A DNA stretch of 64,000 nt from Anaerovirgula multivorans (GTDB lineage Bacteria; Bacillota; Clostridia; Peptostreptococcales; Natronincolaceae): contig NZ_FZOJ01000013.1 of assembly GCF_900188145.1 (NCBI RefSeq), forward strand, positions 1 to 64,000, given 5' to 3'. Shown here one piece after another: positions 8,948 to 17,995 of the stretch. Each line of letters starts with the position of its first letter. The first letter of the stretch is position 1. Position numbers and translations under genes: made by a program. The notes below the pieces were generated by a model. It saw only the letters and a list, made by a program, of their open reading frames with translations. It ran no database searches and was not told where the DNA came from.

Positions 8948-10390
8948 TTATCCAACTTGACTCCGACTTGTAAAATTTTTGTAAAATCTATGAGGAAAAT
9001 TAATTTTTATTTTTGTACCTATTCCAACCTTACTTTCTATCTCAAGTGTAGCACCATGTTCCTCCACAATTTGATGGCAAATAGCCAACCCTAAACCAAC
9101 ACCTCCTTCTTTTCTAGAACGAGATTTATCGATACGATAAAAGGGCTCTGTTACCTTTTTTGTTTCCCACTCTTCCATACCCTTTCCTTCGTCCGCCACA
9201 AAAATACAAGTATTCTCTGGCATTTTCTCTACTCCTATAGTGACCTTTTTCCCCCTACGACTAGCCTTTATAGCATTATCCACTAGATTCGTAATGATCA
9301 CTTTGAATAAATCCTTGTCTAGTGGAATCAGGGCGTCTTCTCCTTCTATTTCTAATATTATTCCTTTCTTCTCTCCCTTTACTCGCATGATGTTCTGCAC
9401 CTCTGCTAACAATGGCATAACTTGCTCTTCTTTTAGGTTTAATGGGTTTTCCCGAACTAAAATCATATGCATCAGGGTTTTAGAAATCTTCAACATGCGG
9501 TTCCCCTCAGAGTAAATATAATTTAGACTCTTTTTAAATATTTCGGGATCATATTTTGCCTTTAGGAGATACTCCGCATAACCCATAATTGATGTAAGAG
9601 GGGTACGAAGCTCATGAGTTAGGTTGTCAATAAAGTGCTGCTGTCGCTGTCCTTCTGCTTTCAATTCCTTCATCTTCTGCTCAATCTTATCAGCCATGAT
9701 GTTAAACTGCTCCGCTAAAAGTCCTACTTCATCCTTTCTGTTCACCTTGGCTCTGACATGATAGTTGCCAGATGCAATGTTTTGAGCAGTTAAATTTAGC
9801 TCTCTGAAAGGTTTTAGAAGAAATCTACTTAATCCCCAGGTAATTAGCGCCACAAAAACTAGTCCTATAAGTCCAGTTCTCATGAAAAGTAAGTATTGCT
9901 GCTGCCGGTGCTTCTCTACATGGGTGATGTCTTTTATCAGAGATAGAAGAATTTTTTCCTCATCAATCTCTAAGACATTTGAGACGAATAAATAAAGTTG
10001 CTCCTCATCTCTTCTCAGCACAAAGTTTTTTTGACCCTTTAAGGCTACATCTAGTTCATCTCGAGAGAAAAACCAAGCCCTTGGAGCATTTGTGGCTAAA
10101 AGGTTAAGCTTCTCGTCAAATATCTCTAAATAATTTCTATCCGTCTTGACTATATCAACCATGCTCTTACTGTAATTTTTTAATTCAATCTTTTCCTGAG
10201 CAAGCCGTTGATTGTTTAGTAAGTACAAAGCTAATGTAGAGTGAAGGTTACTCTCTTCTTCCAAGCTCCGCTCTATTTCCTCCTTCAATAAACTCTTATA
10301 TGTATTTTCTGTAACCACCATCCCTGTTGCAGTCAGAGAAATCACATAAATCCCCATACAAAGGAGAAAAATTTTCCAACTGAATTTCAT
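8948..10390 (-). CDS. Sensor histidine kinase (HAMP-HisKA-HATPase)
   Basis: The 480-residue protein has an N-terminal transmembrane helix (residues 5-25), an extracytoplasmic domain of about 140 residues and a second helix near 167-187. HAMP follows around 188-240. The phosphorylation site is FIDNLTHELRTPLTSIMGYAEYLL with His near 259. ATPase motifs are NLVDNAIKAS, ADEGKGMEEW and EGGVGLGLAICHQIVEEHG. It follows the OmpR-type regulator gene by only 3 bp, so the two form one operon and a cognate pair. The input signal is unknown. The neighbouring cardiolipin synthase and patatin genes might hint at a membrane-lipid or envelope role. Confidence 0.88.
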   Translation of the reverse strand: MKFSWKIFLLCMGIYVISLTATGMVVTENTYKSLLKEEIERSLEEESNLHSTLALYLLNNQRLAQEKIELKNYSKSMVDIVKTDRNYLEIFDEKLNLLATNAPRAWFFSRDELDVALKGQKNFVLRRDEEQLYLFVSNVLEIDEEKILLSLIKDITHVEKHRQQQYLLFMRTGLIGLVFVALITWGLSRFLLKPFRELNLTAQNIASGNYHVRAKVNRKDEVGLLAEQFNIMADKIEQKMKELKAEGQRQQHFIDNLTHELRTPLTSIMGYAEYLLKAKYDPEIFKKSLNYIYSEGNRMLKISKTLMHMILVRENPLNLKEEQVMPLLAEVQNIMRVKGEKKGIILEIEGEDALIPLDKDLFKVIITNLVDNAIKASRRGKKVTIGVEKMPENTCIFVADEGKGMEEWETKKVTEPFYRIDKSRSRKEGGVGLGLAICHQIVEEHGATLEIESKVGIGTKIKINFPHRFYKNFTSRSQVG

Positions 10391-10393
10391 CCT

Positions 10394-11044
10394 CTAATCC
10401 TCCATTCGATAGCCAACCTTGTAGACGGTTTTAATATTATCTATTCCCAGTTTATTCCTAAGCCGCTGGATATGCATATCAACAGTTCTTGTGTTTCCCT
10501 CAAATTCATAACCCCAGACTAGTTCTAGTAATTTATTTCGTGACATAACGTTACCTTTGTTTTCAACTAATAAGCGTAACAAGTCAAATTCTTTATAAGT
10601 CAGGTCTACTTCCTCACCGTCCTTTAGAACTTTCCATTGCTCTAAACAAATTTCGATATCATCTATTACTATTTTTGTTTTTTCTTTTCCTGCTCTTCTT
10701 AGAACAGATTTAATTCGAGCCAACAATTCTACAGCTTCAAATGGTTTTGTCATATAGTCATCCGCACCCATATCTAAACCTTTCACTTTGTCCTTCAATC
10801 TATCTTTAGCTGTTAGAATAATTGTCGGAATATTTCTTTTCAAAATTTGGGGCAATAACTCATAGCCGTCCTGCTTTGGAAGCATGATGTCTAAAAGCAC
10901 CAGATCTATTTCTTCATTGTTTATATAATGGAGACCCTCTTCCCCATCACAAGCTTCTAATGTTTTATACCCTACCATAGATAAGTTTAACTTAATTAAC
11001 TCTCTAATAGGCTCTTCATCTTCTATAATTAAAATTACACTCAT
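10394..11044 (-). CDS. OmpR/PhoB-type response regulator
   Basis: The 216-residue protein has a receiver domain with acidic pocket EDEE near residue 8, phospho-acceptor Asp51 in LVLLDIMLP, and the conserved Lys in DDYMTKPFE. It has a winged-helix DNA-binding domain from about 120, with LTYKEFDLLRLLVEN and TVDMHIQRLRNKLG. It is transcribed directly ahead of the sensor kinase, with 3 bp between them. A cardiolipin synthase gene ends 26 bp upstream on the same strand, so read-through from that gene is possible. Confidence 0.88.
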   Translation of the reverse strand: MSVILIIEDEEPIRELIKLNLSMVGYKTLEACDGEEGLHYINNEEIDLVLLDIMLPKQDGYELLPQILKRNIPTIILTAKDRLKDKVKGLDMGADDYMTKPFEAVELLARIKSVLRRAGKEKTKIVIDDIEICLEQWKVLKDGEEVDLTYKEFDLLRLLVENKGNVMSRNKLLELVWGYEFEGNTRTVDMHIQRLRNKLGIDNIKTVYKVGYRMED

Positions 11045-11070
11045 AAGCTACACCTCATTTCAATATTCTT

Positions 11071-12510
11071 TTAGAGTATAGGAGAAAACAATCTAGCGAC
11101 AGACTCTATGAACCTATGGTGCAGAGGTCTCTGGCTATAATCCTTCAATATGATCTGTTTGCTTTCTTGAAGATCTTGATAAAAGCTTTTCTTCAATTTT
11201 TTTGTAACTCCTTCATCATAAATAAAGGCATTTACTTCGAAGTTCAAATGAAAACTTCTAATGTCTAAGTTGGCGGTTCCTACAGAAGAAAAGTTTTCAT
11301 CTACAATAAACACCTTGCTGTGGACGAAGCCTTTTTGATATTGATAGATCTTTACACCTGCCTCCAACAGCTCCATAAAATGTGATTTTGATGCCCAAAA
11401 TACTGTTCGATGATCTGGTCTACCTGGAAGAAGTATTCGCACATCTACTCCTCTTATGGCGGCGGTTTTTAATGCCATCAATACACTCTCATCTGGTACT
11501 AAGTAGGGAGTTGTAATAAAAACACTTTTATTTGCGGTAGTTATAGCGGAAAAATAAGCTTGATGTATAGATTCCCAATAGGAGTCGGGACCACTGGAGG
11601 TGATTTGTATCATTTGCTGTCCACAAGAACCTTGCTTAGGAAAATAAGCTCCTTCCTCTAGCTCCTCTTTGCTAACAAAGAACCAGTCTCTTAAGAAAAT
11701 AACCTGTAGTAAATATACAGCTTCTCCCCTTAGCCTTAGATGTGTGTCCCTCCAAAACCCCATTTTCTTATTTTTTCCCAAATATTCGTCCCCAATGTTA
11801 ATACCTCCAACAAAACCTACCTTTCCATCTACCACCAATATCTTTCTATGGTTTCTATAGTTTAACCTATTCCCAAAAAAAGGTAAAGTTACTGGCAAAA
11901 ATGGCTTTAGCTTTACACCTGCCGCCTTAAGAGGATCAAAAAAATCTTCCTTTAGCCGCCAACACCCCACTGCATCATAAATGATTCGTACTTCTAGTCC
12001 TTCTTTTGCCTTCTTGATTAATGCCCTTTGAAATCTTCTACCTATGTCACTATCTTTAATAATAAAGTATTCCATATGGATGTGATGTTTGGCTTCATTG
12101 ATAGACTTCAGCATCTCTCTAAAAGTTTCATACCCATTGATCAAAACAATCGCCTCATTGTTAACGGTAATAGGCGCTTCAGAATTGTTAAGAAGGAGGG
12201 GTGCTACCTTTCCTCGAGTATCGAAAAAGTTTTTCTTTAAAAACTCTCCATAATCAGTAAAATCAATTTGATGATATAACAAATTATGCACTACTTTATA
12301 ATCCTGTTTTCTTTTCTTAATAAAGGTTTTCTTCTTCCTATGGTTTTGTCCAATATATAGATATAAAAACATACCTATCACCGGTAGGAAGATTAAAGAT
12401 AAAAGCCAAGCCACTGTTCTCGAGGGATTTCTATTGTCTAGTATAATTAATATACTTACCAAAATTGTTGTTATGGTAAATAAAGCTGTAAATAGCCTGA
12501 AAATGTCCAA
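11071..12510 (-). CDS. cls: Cardiolipin synthase
   Basis: The 479-residue protein condenses two phosphatidylglycerol molecules to cardiolipin and glycerol at the membrane. Two N-terminal transmembrane helices (about 4-25 and 33-54, with the NRNPSRTVAWLL motif between them) match bacterial Cls. Both phospholipase-D HKD motifs are intact: HRKILVVD near 221 and HSKVFIVD near 397, each followed by the expected Gly/Asn-containing segment (GGINIGDEYLG and GTANLDIRSF). Full length for the family. The gene sits between a patatin-like phospholipase gene (34 bp upstream) and a two-component system downstream, on the same strand. Confidence 0.92.
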   Translation of the reverse strand: MDIFRLFTALFTITTILVSILIILDNRNPSRTVAWLLSLIFLPVIGMFLYLYIGQNHRKKKTFIKKRKQDYKVVHNLLYHQIDFTDYGEFLKKNFFDTRGKVAPLLLNNSEAPITVNNEAIVLINGYETFREMLKSINEAKHHIHMEYFIIKDSDIGRRFQRALIKKAKEGLEVRIIYDAVGCWRLKEDFFDPLKAAGVKLKPFLPVTLPFFGNRLNYRNHRKILVVDGKVGFVGGINIGDEYLGKNKKMGFWRDTHLRLRGEAVYLLQVIFLRDWFFVSKEELEEGAYFPKQGSCGQQMIQITSSGPDSYWESIHQAYFSAITTANKSVFITTPYLVPDESVLMALKTAAIRGVDVRILLPGRPDHRTVFWASKSHFMELLEAGVKIYQYQKGFVHSKVFIVDENFSSVGTANLDIRSFHLNFEVNAFIYDEGVTKKLKKSFYQDLQESKQIILKDYSQRPLHHRFIESVARLFSPIL

Positions 12511-12543
12511 AAATTTTCCCTCCTGTCGTAATATCGCTACAAA

Positions 12544-13764
12544 CTATAATAATAAATCTTCATGATGCTTTATTATAATTCTTACAGTTTCCTGTATAAG
12601 CTTTTCTCTATTCAATTTAAGTAAGAACTCTGTTTTCAATAAAAGTCCTATATTTTTATTTTCAATCCTTCCCACACTACTATTATAGCTTTTCATACTT
12701 CTCTTCAGCAAATTTGATAAGCTATAAATATAAAAGCAATCTACATGATTATAATCTGCTAAAGCTTCTACCAAACCTATTAAAACATCAACATAGCTAC
12801 AGTTTTCCTCTAAATCCATTAATGCTATCCATTTGGGAATGATATCTTCTAAAAGTAGTCTATTAGAGGCCTTTACAGGAGAAAGATAATAAAGCTCACC
12901 TAACTCTTTAATGGCTCCTTCTCTTATCGACATAATGATTCTCAATGCCTTTTCCTCTTTGATATTTGTCTTAATATAATACCTTCTACCTTTTAATCCT
13001 CTAAATGCCTTTAAAGTATCAAAATATCCTAACCTCATGTTATATTGTGCTCTTTTTTTAGTAAAATCTATAATGCTACCCAGATCTCGATAGGGCTGAA
13101 CATAAGTTATATTAAGATCAGGATAGCTTAATTTTTTAATGCGCCCTTTACTTAACAGTCGAACGGCAATAATGTTCTTATATCCTTTATGATATAACAT
13201 ATCGATAGGAAGATTATTATAAAAGCTGCCATCTAAAAAATTCTTGCCATCTAGTTTTTTAGATTTGAAAATTGGTAAATAAGAAGAAGCCATTAGATAA
13301 TCAGCCATCTTCATCATGGGTATATCTTCTTTAAAAATTTCCATTGGTTTAAAATCTGTTAAGGATACGGTTACAAAGCCAAAATCAACCTTTGACCTTC
13401 TAATTTTTTCTTCATCCAAAGTCTGCTTAATTAAACTTTCCAATGGCTTTGTATCAAAGCCAAAGCCCTTCACAAATTTCCCTATTTCTTCAAATATAAT
13501 ATGTATATTTGCTGTATTCAATTGATTTCCTGAAAGCATCTCATAGATTCTGTCATCTATATCCATGACCATATGGGGGGTAATATTATGCCATATCTCA
13601 TAGGCTTTATCAAAGTCCTCTTGTACCATCAATGCACCATTTAATGCCCCCACAGATGTTCCTGTAATCCCTTGAAACTCAAAGTTCAATTCTCTAAAAG
13701 CCTGCCATGCCCCTATCTGATAAGCCCCTTTAGCTCCTCCACCTTCTAATGTTAAACCCAGCAT
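12544..13764 (-). CDS. Patatin-like phospholipase
   Basis: The 406-residue protein has a clear patatin domain in its first half: oxyanion motif EGGGAKGAYQIG at 7-18, nucleophile elbow GTSVG near 36-40 and catalytic Asp in LDGSFYNNLP near 176. It is therefore predicted to be a Ser-Asp dyad lipid acyl hydrolase. The C-terminal 180 residues are of unrecognised type. It has no signal peptide, so a cytoplasmic or membrane-peripheral location is likely. The cardiolipin synthase gene begins 34 bp downstream. Phospholipid turnover linked to Cls is a plausible shared role but is inferred from proximity. Confidence 0.85.
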   Translation of the reverse strand: MLGLTLEGGGAKGAYQIGAWQAFRELNFEFQGITGTSVGALNGALMVQEDFDKAYEIWHNITPHMVMDIDDRIYEMLSGNQLNTANIHIIFEEIGKFVKGFGFDTKPLESLIKQTLDEEKIRRSKVDFGFVTVSLTDFKPMEIFKEDIPMMKMADYLMASSYLPIFKSKKLDGKNFLDGSFYNNLPIDMLYHKGYKNIIAVRLLSKGRIKKLSYPDLNITYVQPYRDLGSIIDFTKKRAQYNMRLGYFDTLKAFRGLKGRRYYIKTNIKEEKALRIIMSIREGAIKELGELYYLSPVKASNRLLLEDIIPKWIALMDLEENCSYVDVLIGLVEALADYNHVDCFYIYSLSNLLKRSMKSYNSSVGRIENKNIGLLLKTEFLLKLNREKLIQETVRIIIKHHEDLLL

Positions 13765-13981
13765 ATACTTATCACTTCCCTATAGCTTGATTAACAATCT
13801 ATTGATAATATTTTAATATCTTATTTCCATTATACTCGAAAATTTGACTTTTTGTGTTACATAGAAATCGTTTTTATATGAGGAATTTTAAGAAATAAGA
13901 ACAAAATTGTAATAAATTACGATTTATAGTCTAAAAAAAAATCAATTCTTGCGTATCATCTTTATTTGATATCTTAAAACA

Positions 13982-14383
13982 TTACGAGTCTCTTCTTTTC
14001 TTCTCCTCATAGGTGTCGCTTTCCTCGGCAATTATATCCAACTGCTCTCTTTCCTTTTCTTCTTGGGTTCTTCGCCACACCAAATAATCAGCATATTTTG
14101 CTACGTCTTTTTTCTCTTCATCAGTCAGCTTTCTCAAAATCAAAGGCTCTTCATCACTTTTACCTTTCCTCCCTTTCTTTTCAGTTTTGCCGATCAAAAA
14201 CCAGTCACAACTAACGTTAAAAAACTGCGACAAAGAGATTATTGCATCAGAAGAAGGCTTTATCTTGTCTTTTTCATAATGGCTTAAATTCCCACGCTGA
14301 ACTCCCGTTGCGTCAGCTAGTTGCTTCTGAGTAAGTTTCTTTTTCTCCCTTAAATATTTAATACGTTTTCCAATCGTGTTCAA
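13982..14383 (-). CDS. XRE-family HTH repressor-like regulator
   Basis: A 133-residue protein starting at TTG, with GGAGGAG five bases upstream. Residues 1-65 form a Cro/C1-type helix-turn-helix (IGKRIKYLREKKKLTQKQLADATG, then RGNLSHYEKDKIKPS). The rest is a charged region with Lys/Glu-rich segments and no recognised domain. It is transcribed divergently from a small HTH gene. The shared 210-bp spacer carries two CGTAATATTACG palindromes, making autoregulation and control of the divergent gene likely. It resembles phage or mobile-element repressors, but no phage genes are nearby. Confidence 0.82.
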   Translation of the reverse strand: MNTIGKRIKYLREKKKLTQKQLADATGVQRGNLSHYEKDKIKPSSDAIISLSQFFNVSCDWFLIGKTEKKGRKGKSDEEPLILRKLTDEEKKDVAKYADYLVWRRTQEEKEREQLDIIAEESDTYEEKKRRDS

Positions 14384-14432
14384 ATTTACTCCTCCTTATG
14401 ACATAATATTAGAATTATATACGTAAAACAAC

Positions 14433-14492
14433 AATTATATTCGTAATATTACGCATATTTTCTTGACTGCGCGTAATATTACGAATATAATT
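14433..14492. promoter_or_regulatory. Paired operators in a 22-bp inverted repeat
   Basis: Two perfect inverted copies of a 22-bp sequence (14433-14454 and 14471-14492) are separated by 16 bp. Each copy contains the palindrome CGTAATATTACG and an outward-facing TATAAT box, so each divergent promoter carries the same operator immediately upstream of its -10 element. These are the likely binding sites of the XRE protein. Confidence 0.75.
14463..14491 (+). promoter_or_regulatory. Strong sigma-A promoter of the small HTH gene
   Basis: TTGACT and TATAAT are separated by 17 bp. The CGTAATATTACG palindrome (14472-14483) lies entirely between the two boxes, so a bound repressor would block RNA polymerase. 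On the other strand the mirrored TATAAT (14434-14439) has only a poor -35 (GAAAAT), suggesting a weak repressor promoter and a strong target promoter. Confidence 0.75.
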
Positions 14493-14593
14493 TAAAGTGT
14501 CCCTTTTATTTATTATTATTATCATTATTGAGATTGTACCATACACTAGCGCAACCTTCTACTACTAATTAAACCTGTTAAGGAGGTGAAATC

Positions 14594-14791
14594 ATGACAA
14601 AAAGAGCCTTGACTCCTTTTGGACTAGATGTAAAAAAACAACTTTTAGAGCTGGGCCTGACACAGAAAGAATTCTGTAAGCAATATGGTATAAGAGAAAC
14701 TAGGTTCTGCGAAGTCATTTATGGCGTAATGCCCGGCTATAAATATAAAGAGAAGATTGCAAGAGCTCTAAAAATTAACACACCTGCTTAA
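14594..14791 (+). CDS. Small Cro-like/HTH protein, probable target of the divergent repressor
   Basis: A 65-residue protein with AAGGAGGTG eight bases before the ATG. It contains a short helix-turn-helix-like core (FGLDVKKQLLELGLTQKEFCKQYGIRETRFCEVIYG) similar to mini regulators found in phages and integrative elements. It has its own strong promoter with an internal operator, and no further gene follows on its strand for 490 bp. Function is unknown; a Cro-like antagonist of the divergent XRE protein is the simplest guess. Confidence 0.65.
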   Translation: MTKRALTPFGLDVKKQLLELGLTQKEFCKQYGIRETRFCEVIYGVMPGYKYKEKIARALKINTPA

Positions 14792-15283
14792 ATCAAGTTG
14801 TAAGCATCTTCTCAGTATGAGCCATTTAAAATTGTCTCCGAGTTTTGCTTTATGATTTTATTTTTATTATATTCTAAAGCTCATAATTTTATATTATAAT
14901 CGTATAAATCAATAATATTTCTAAAAATTAGTAATAAACTATAATATAGATTTTTAGATTTATAATGTACATGCTTAAAACAAAGTCGTCTTTTCAGTAA
15001 ATTTTGTTCAGAAATAAAAAAACAGTCCACAAATCCTCTGACTTAAATTATTCACATCTTTTTGTGCGAGCGGTTTCCTAAAAAGCTTTATTTATATTTT
15101 TCGACAAATTTCTTTTTTTATATGGTCACTCTGATACTAGATACATCGGTGTGTAAAAATAAAATACACATTTTATTCAAAATTTTTAATAATTATATGC
15201 AAATATTAATAAAATTATTATATTTTTGCCTTTAGCAAAAATATAACAATACAATAATACATATATTTAAAGGGGGAAATTTT
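14792..15283 (+). other. AT-rich intergenic region ahead of the peptide transporter
   Basis: No gene seen. It must hold the transporter promoter, which I could not place. Two inverted repeats stand out: TGTGTA/TACACA at 15150-15170 and ATATTTTTGC-CTTTA-GCAAAAATAT at 15220-15244, the latter 39 bp before the start codon. Either could be an operator or mRNA leader hairpin. Confidence 0.4.
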
Positions 15284-16825
15284 ATGTTAAAAAGCAAAAA
15301 AATTATTATCTTAACAATCTTTTTACTAATCTTTTCACTGGTAGCCGTCGGCTGTAGCAATCAAACTGCTGATGCACCAACTGATTCAAAACCATTAATT
15401 GTAGCGCAGCGTTCTGATGCAGTCGTATTGGACCCTCATGCCAACAATGATCAGGCTTCATCTAGAGTTATGAGACAAATCTATGAAAACCTAGTAAATC
15501 AAAATGAAAAAATGGAATTGTTACCAGGCTTAGCTGAAAGTTGGGAACAACTGGATGAGTTAACCTATAAGTTTAAGTTAAAGCAAGGCGTTAAATTCCA
15601 TAATGGTGAAGAATTAACTGCCAGCGATGTTGCCTTTACTATTAAAAGAGCTCTTGATTCTTCTCATGTAGCCCATATTGTAGAAGCTATCAACCCAAAT
15701 GGTATTGAGGTTGTTGATCCTTACACAATTAGAATAGCGACAACCGAGCCTTTCGCGCCGCTGTTAGCACACTTAGCCCATACAGCTACTGGTATCCTAA
15801 ATGAAAAGGCTGTTACTGAAGCTGGTGATGACTACAGTCAGACTCCTGTAGGAACTGGTCCTTATAAACTATTGAACTGGGTTGTTGGGGAAACTGTTGA
15901 GTTAGTAAAGTTTGAAGAGTACCATGATGAAGCCAAAATGCCTAAGATTGAAAAGATAATTTTCAAAGCTATTTCTGAAGATGGTAATAGAACCATTGAG
16001 CTAGAAACCGGAGGCATAGATATCGCTTATGATATTATTGGACCAGATGTAGATAGAATAACAAATGCCCCTGACTTAAATATGGTAAGAGATATGAACT
16101 TATCTACTACCTATGTAGGATTCAATGTAGGGAAAGAGCCTTTTGACGATATACGGGTACGTCAAGCCATCAACTATGTTGCAGATATGGACCTTATCGT
16201 AGATGCTGTATACTTAGGTACTGGAGAGCCCTCCAAAGGACCTTTAGGTCCAAACGTTTGGGCTTCTAATCGAAATTTACAGCCTTATGGTCATGACGTT
16301 GAGAAAGCTAAAGAGTTAATGAAGGAAGCAGGCTTAGAAAACGGCTTTAAAACAACAATATGGACTAACCAAAACCAACAGAGGATAGATATCGCTGAAA
16401 TTTTACAAAATCAATTGAAGCAAATTAACATCGACGCAGAAGTCAGTGTAATGGAATGGGGCGCTTATCTGACAGGTACAGCTGCTGGCGAACATGATAT
16501 GTTCATTCTTGGATGGGTAACAGTTACTGGTGACCCTGACTATGGTTTATATCCATTATTTCATTCAAGTACCCATGGAGATGGTGGTAATAGGACCTTT
16601 TATACCAATGAACAGGTAAATGAATTATTGGATTTAGCAAGAGTAAATGCTGATCCTGCGGTAAGGGAAGCTTCTTACAAAGAGGTTCAGGAAATTGTTC
16701 GAGATGAAGCACCTTGGATTTTTACATGGACAGGAGAAGAATTAACCGGTATCAGAAATAATGTGAAGGGATTCCAAAATCATCCTGCAGGACATCATAA
16801 ATTATGGACTGTTTACTTTGAGTAG
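15284..16825 (+). CDS. Peptide/oligopeptide ABC transporter substrate-binding lipoprotein
   Basis: The 513-residue protein has a signal peptide with lipobox LVAVGC (Cys24). It is a family 5 solute-binding protein (DppA/OppA/NikA group): DAVVLDPHANNDQASSRVMRQIYENLV near the N-terminus, the signature region LKQGVKFHNGEELTASDVAFTIKRAL, and VRQAINYVADMDLIVDAVYLGTGEPSKGPLGP. It is the first gene of a five-gene uptake operon. Family members bind di-/oligopeptides, glutathione or nickel; the ligand here is not determined. RBS AAAGGGGG lies before the ATG. A strong hairpin separates it from the permease gene. Confidence 0.9.
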   Translation: MLKSKKIIILTIFLLIFSLVAVGCSNQTADAPTDSKPLIVAQRSDAVVLDPHANNDQASSRVMRQIYENLVNQNEKMELLPGLAESWEQLDELTYKFKLKQGVKFHNGEELTASDVAFTIKRALDSSHVAHIVEAINPNGIEVVDPYTIRIATTEPFAPLLAHLAHTATGILNEKAVTEAGDDYSQTPVGTGPYKLLNWVVGETVELVKFEEYHDEAKMPKIEKIIFKAISEDGNRTIELETGGIDIAYDIIGPDVDRITNAPDLNMVRDMNLSTTYVGFNVGKEPFDDIRVRQAINYVADMDLIVDAVYLGTGEPSKGPLGPNVWASNRNLQPYGHDVEKAKELMKEAGLENGFKTTIWTNQNQQRIDIAEILQNQLKQINIDAEVSVMEWGAYLTGTAAGEHDMFILGWVTVTGDPDYGLYPLFHSSTHGDGGNRTFYTNEQVNELLDLARVNADPAVREASYKEVQEIVRDEAPWIFTWTGEELTGIRNNVKGFQNHPAGHHKLWTVYFE

Positions 16826-16942
16826 CAATCGATAAATCCTATTTCATAAGATCCCATAAGAAAAAGAAAGTTTGCTATATAGCATATATCCTGCTATACA
16901 AGGTAATCTGCTTTCTGGCAGAACCCTTATAACTATGTTATG

Positions 16943-16982
16943 AGTGGATATAGTGTCATATTTTTATGGCACTATATCCACT
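16943..16982 (+). other. Intercistronic hairpin between binding-protein and permease genes
   Basis: A 17-bp stem with one G-T pair (16943-16959 with 16966-16982) and a 6-base AT loop lies 118 bp after the binding-protein stop. No T-tract follows on the plus strand, so it is more likely to protect the upstream mRNA 3' end or partly reduce downstream transcription than to act as a full terminator. Such structures often raise binding-protein levels above permease levels. Confidence 0.6.
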
Positions 16983-17033
16983 AAAATGCCTATACTATGA
17001 TTGTAAATAAATTAAAATAGAAGGAGGCAATTT

Positions 17034-17963
17034 ATGCATAAATATATACTTCGTCGACTGCTTATGTTGATGCCAGTAATGCTTGGAGTATCCTTCATCG
17101 TTTTTACCATGATGCATATTACACCAGGAGACCCCGCAAGAATTATGCTAGGAGAATCTGCACCATTAGAAGAAGTTGAGAAATTTCGCGAGGAATTGGG
17201 TTTGAATGATCCATTCTTGATACAGTACGGTCGATTTGTTAAAAATTTAGTTATTCATCAGGATATGGGTCGATCCTATACCTCTAAACGTCCCGTTATC
17301 GAGGAAATATTAATCCGTTTTCCTACTACATTAAAACTAGCCACATTAGGCATAGTTGTTGCAGTACTGTTGGGAATTCCTGCAGGAATCATTTCTGCCA
17401 CTAGGCAATATTCTATATTCGATAATACTTCTATGGTAGCAGCTCTATTGGGGGTATCCATGCCCAACTTCTGGCAAGGCCTCATGCTAATTTTACTATT
17501 TTCTGTTAAGCTAGGATGGCTTCCTTCTTCTGGATTTTCTTCATGGAAGGAAATGATTCTTCCGGCTTTAACCTTAGGTACCAGCTCCGCTGCTATTATC
17601 ACTCGTATGACCCGTTCCAGTATGCTGGAAGTAATAAGACAGGATTATATAAGAACAGCTAGGGCTAAGGGACAAGTTGAATCTGTTGTTGTCAATAGGC
17701 ATGCCTTAAAAAATGCCCTCATTCCTATTGTAACAGTTATTGGCCTGCAATTCGGGTATTTATTAGGAGGCGCAGTATTAACAGAATCTATCTTTAGTAT
17801 CTCTGGTGTTGGAAGACTCATGGTGGAATCCATTAGTGCAAGAAACTTTCCTGTAGTACAAGGAGGCGTTTTATTTATCGCTCTCACCTTTAGTATCGTA
17901 AATCTATTGGTAGACATACTATATGCTTTCCTAGATCCTCGAATCAAATCCCAGTATAAATAA
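17034..17963 (+). CDS. Peptide ABC transporter permease, DppB/OppB type
   Basis: The 309-residue membrane protein has six expected transmembrane helices. Family hallmarks are the N-terminus MHKYILRRLLMLMPVMLGVSFIVFTMMHITPGDPA and the coupling-helix (EAA loop) segment DYIRTARAKGQVESVVVNRHALKNALIP near 202-229. AGGAGG precedes the ATG. It pairs with the DppC-type permease 32 bp downstream to form the transmembrane channel. Length is normal for the family. Confidence 0.9.
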   Translation: MHKYILRRLLMLMPVMLGVSFIVFTMMHITPGDPARIMLGESAPLEEVEKFREELGLNDPFLIQYGRFVKNLVIHQDMGRSYTSKRPVIEEILIRFPTTLKLATLGIVVAVLLGIPAGIISATRQYSIFDNTSMVAALLGVSMPNFWQGLMLILLFSVKLGWLPSSGFSSWKEMILPALTLGTSSAAIITRMTRSSMLEVIRQDYIRTARAKGQVESVVVNRHALKNALIPIVTVIGLQFGYLLGGAVLTESIFSISGVGRLMVESISARNFPVVQGGVLFIALTFSIVNLLVDILYAFLDPRIKSQYK

Positions 17964-17995
17964 AACTCTAATATTGTAAAGGAGGAGGTTATTCT

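Noticed and set aside
14989..15003. A CodY-like box upstream of the peptide transporter
   Set aside because: It has three mismatches to the 15-bp consensus and lies about 280 bp from the start codon; in such AT-rich sequence this is not convincing.
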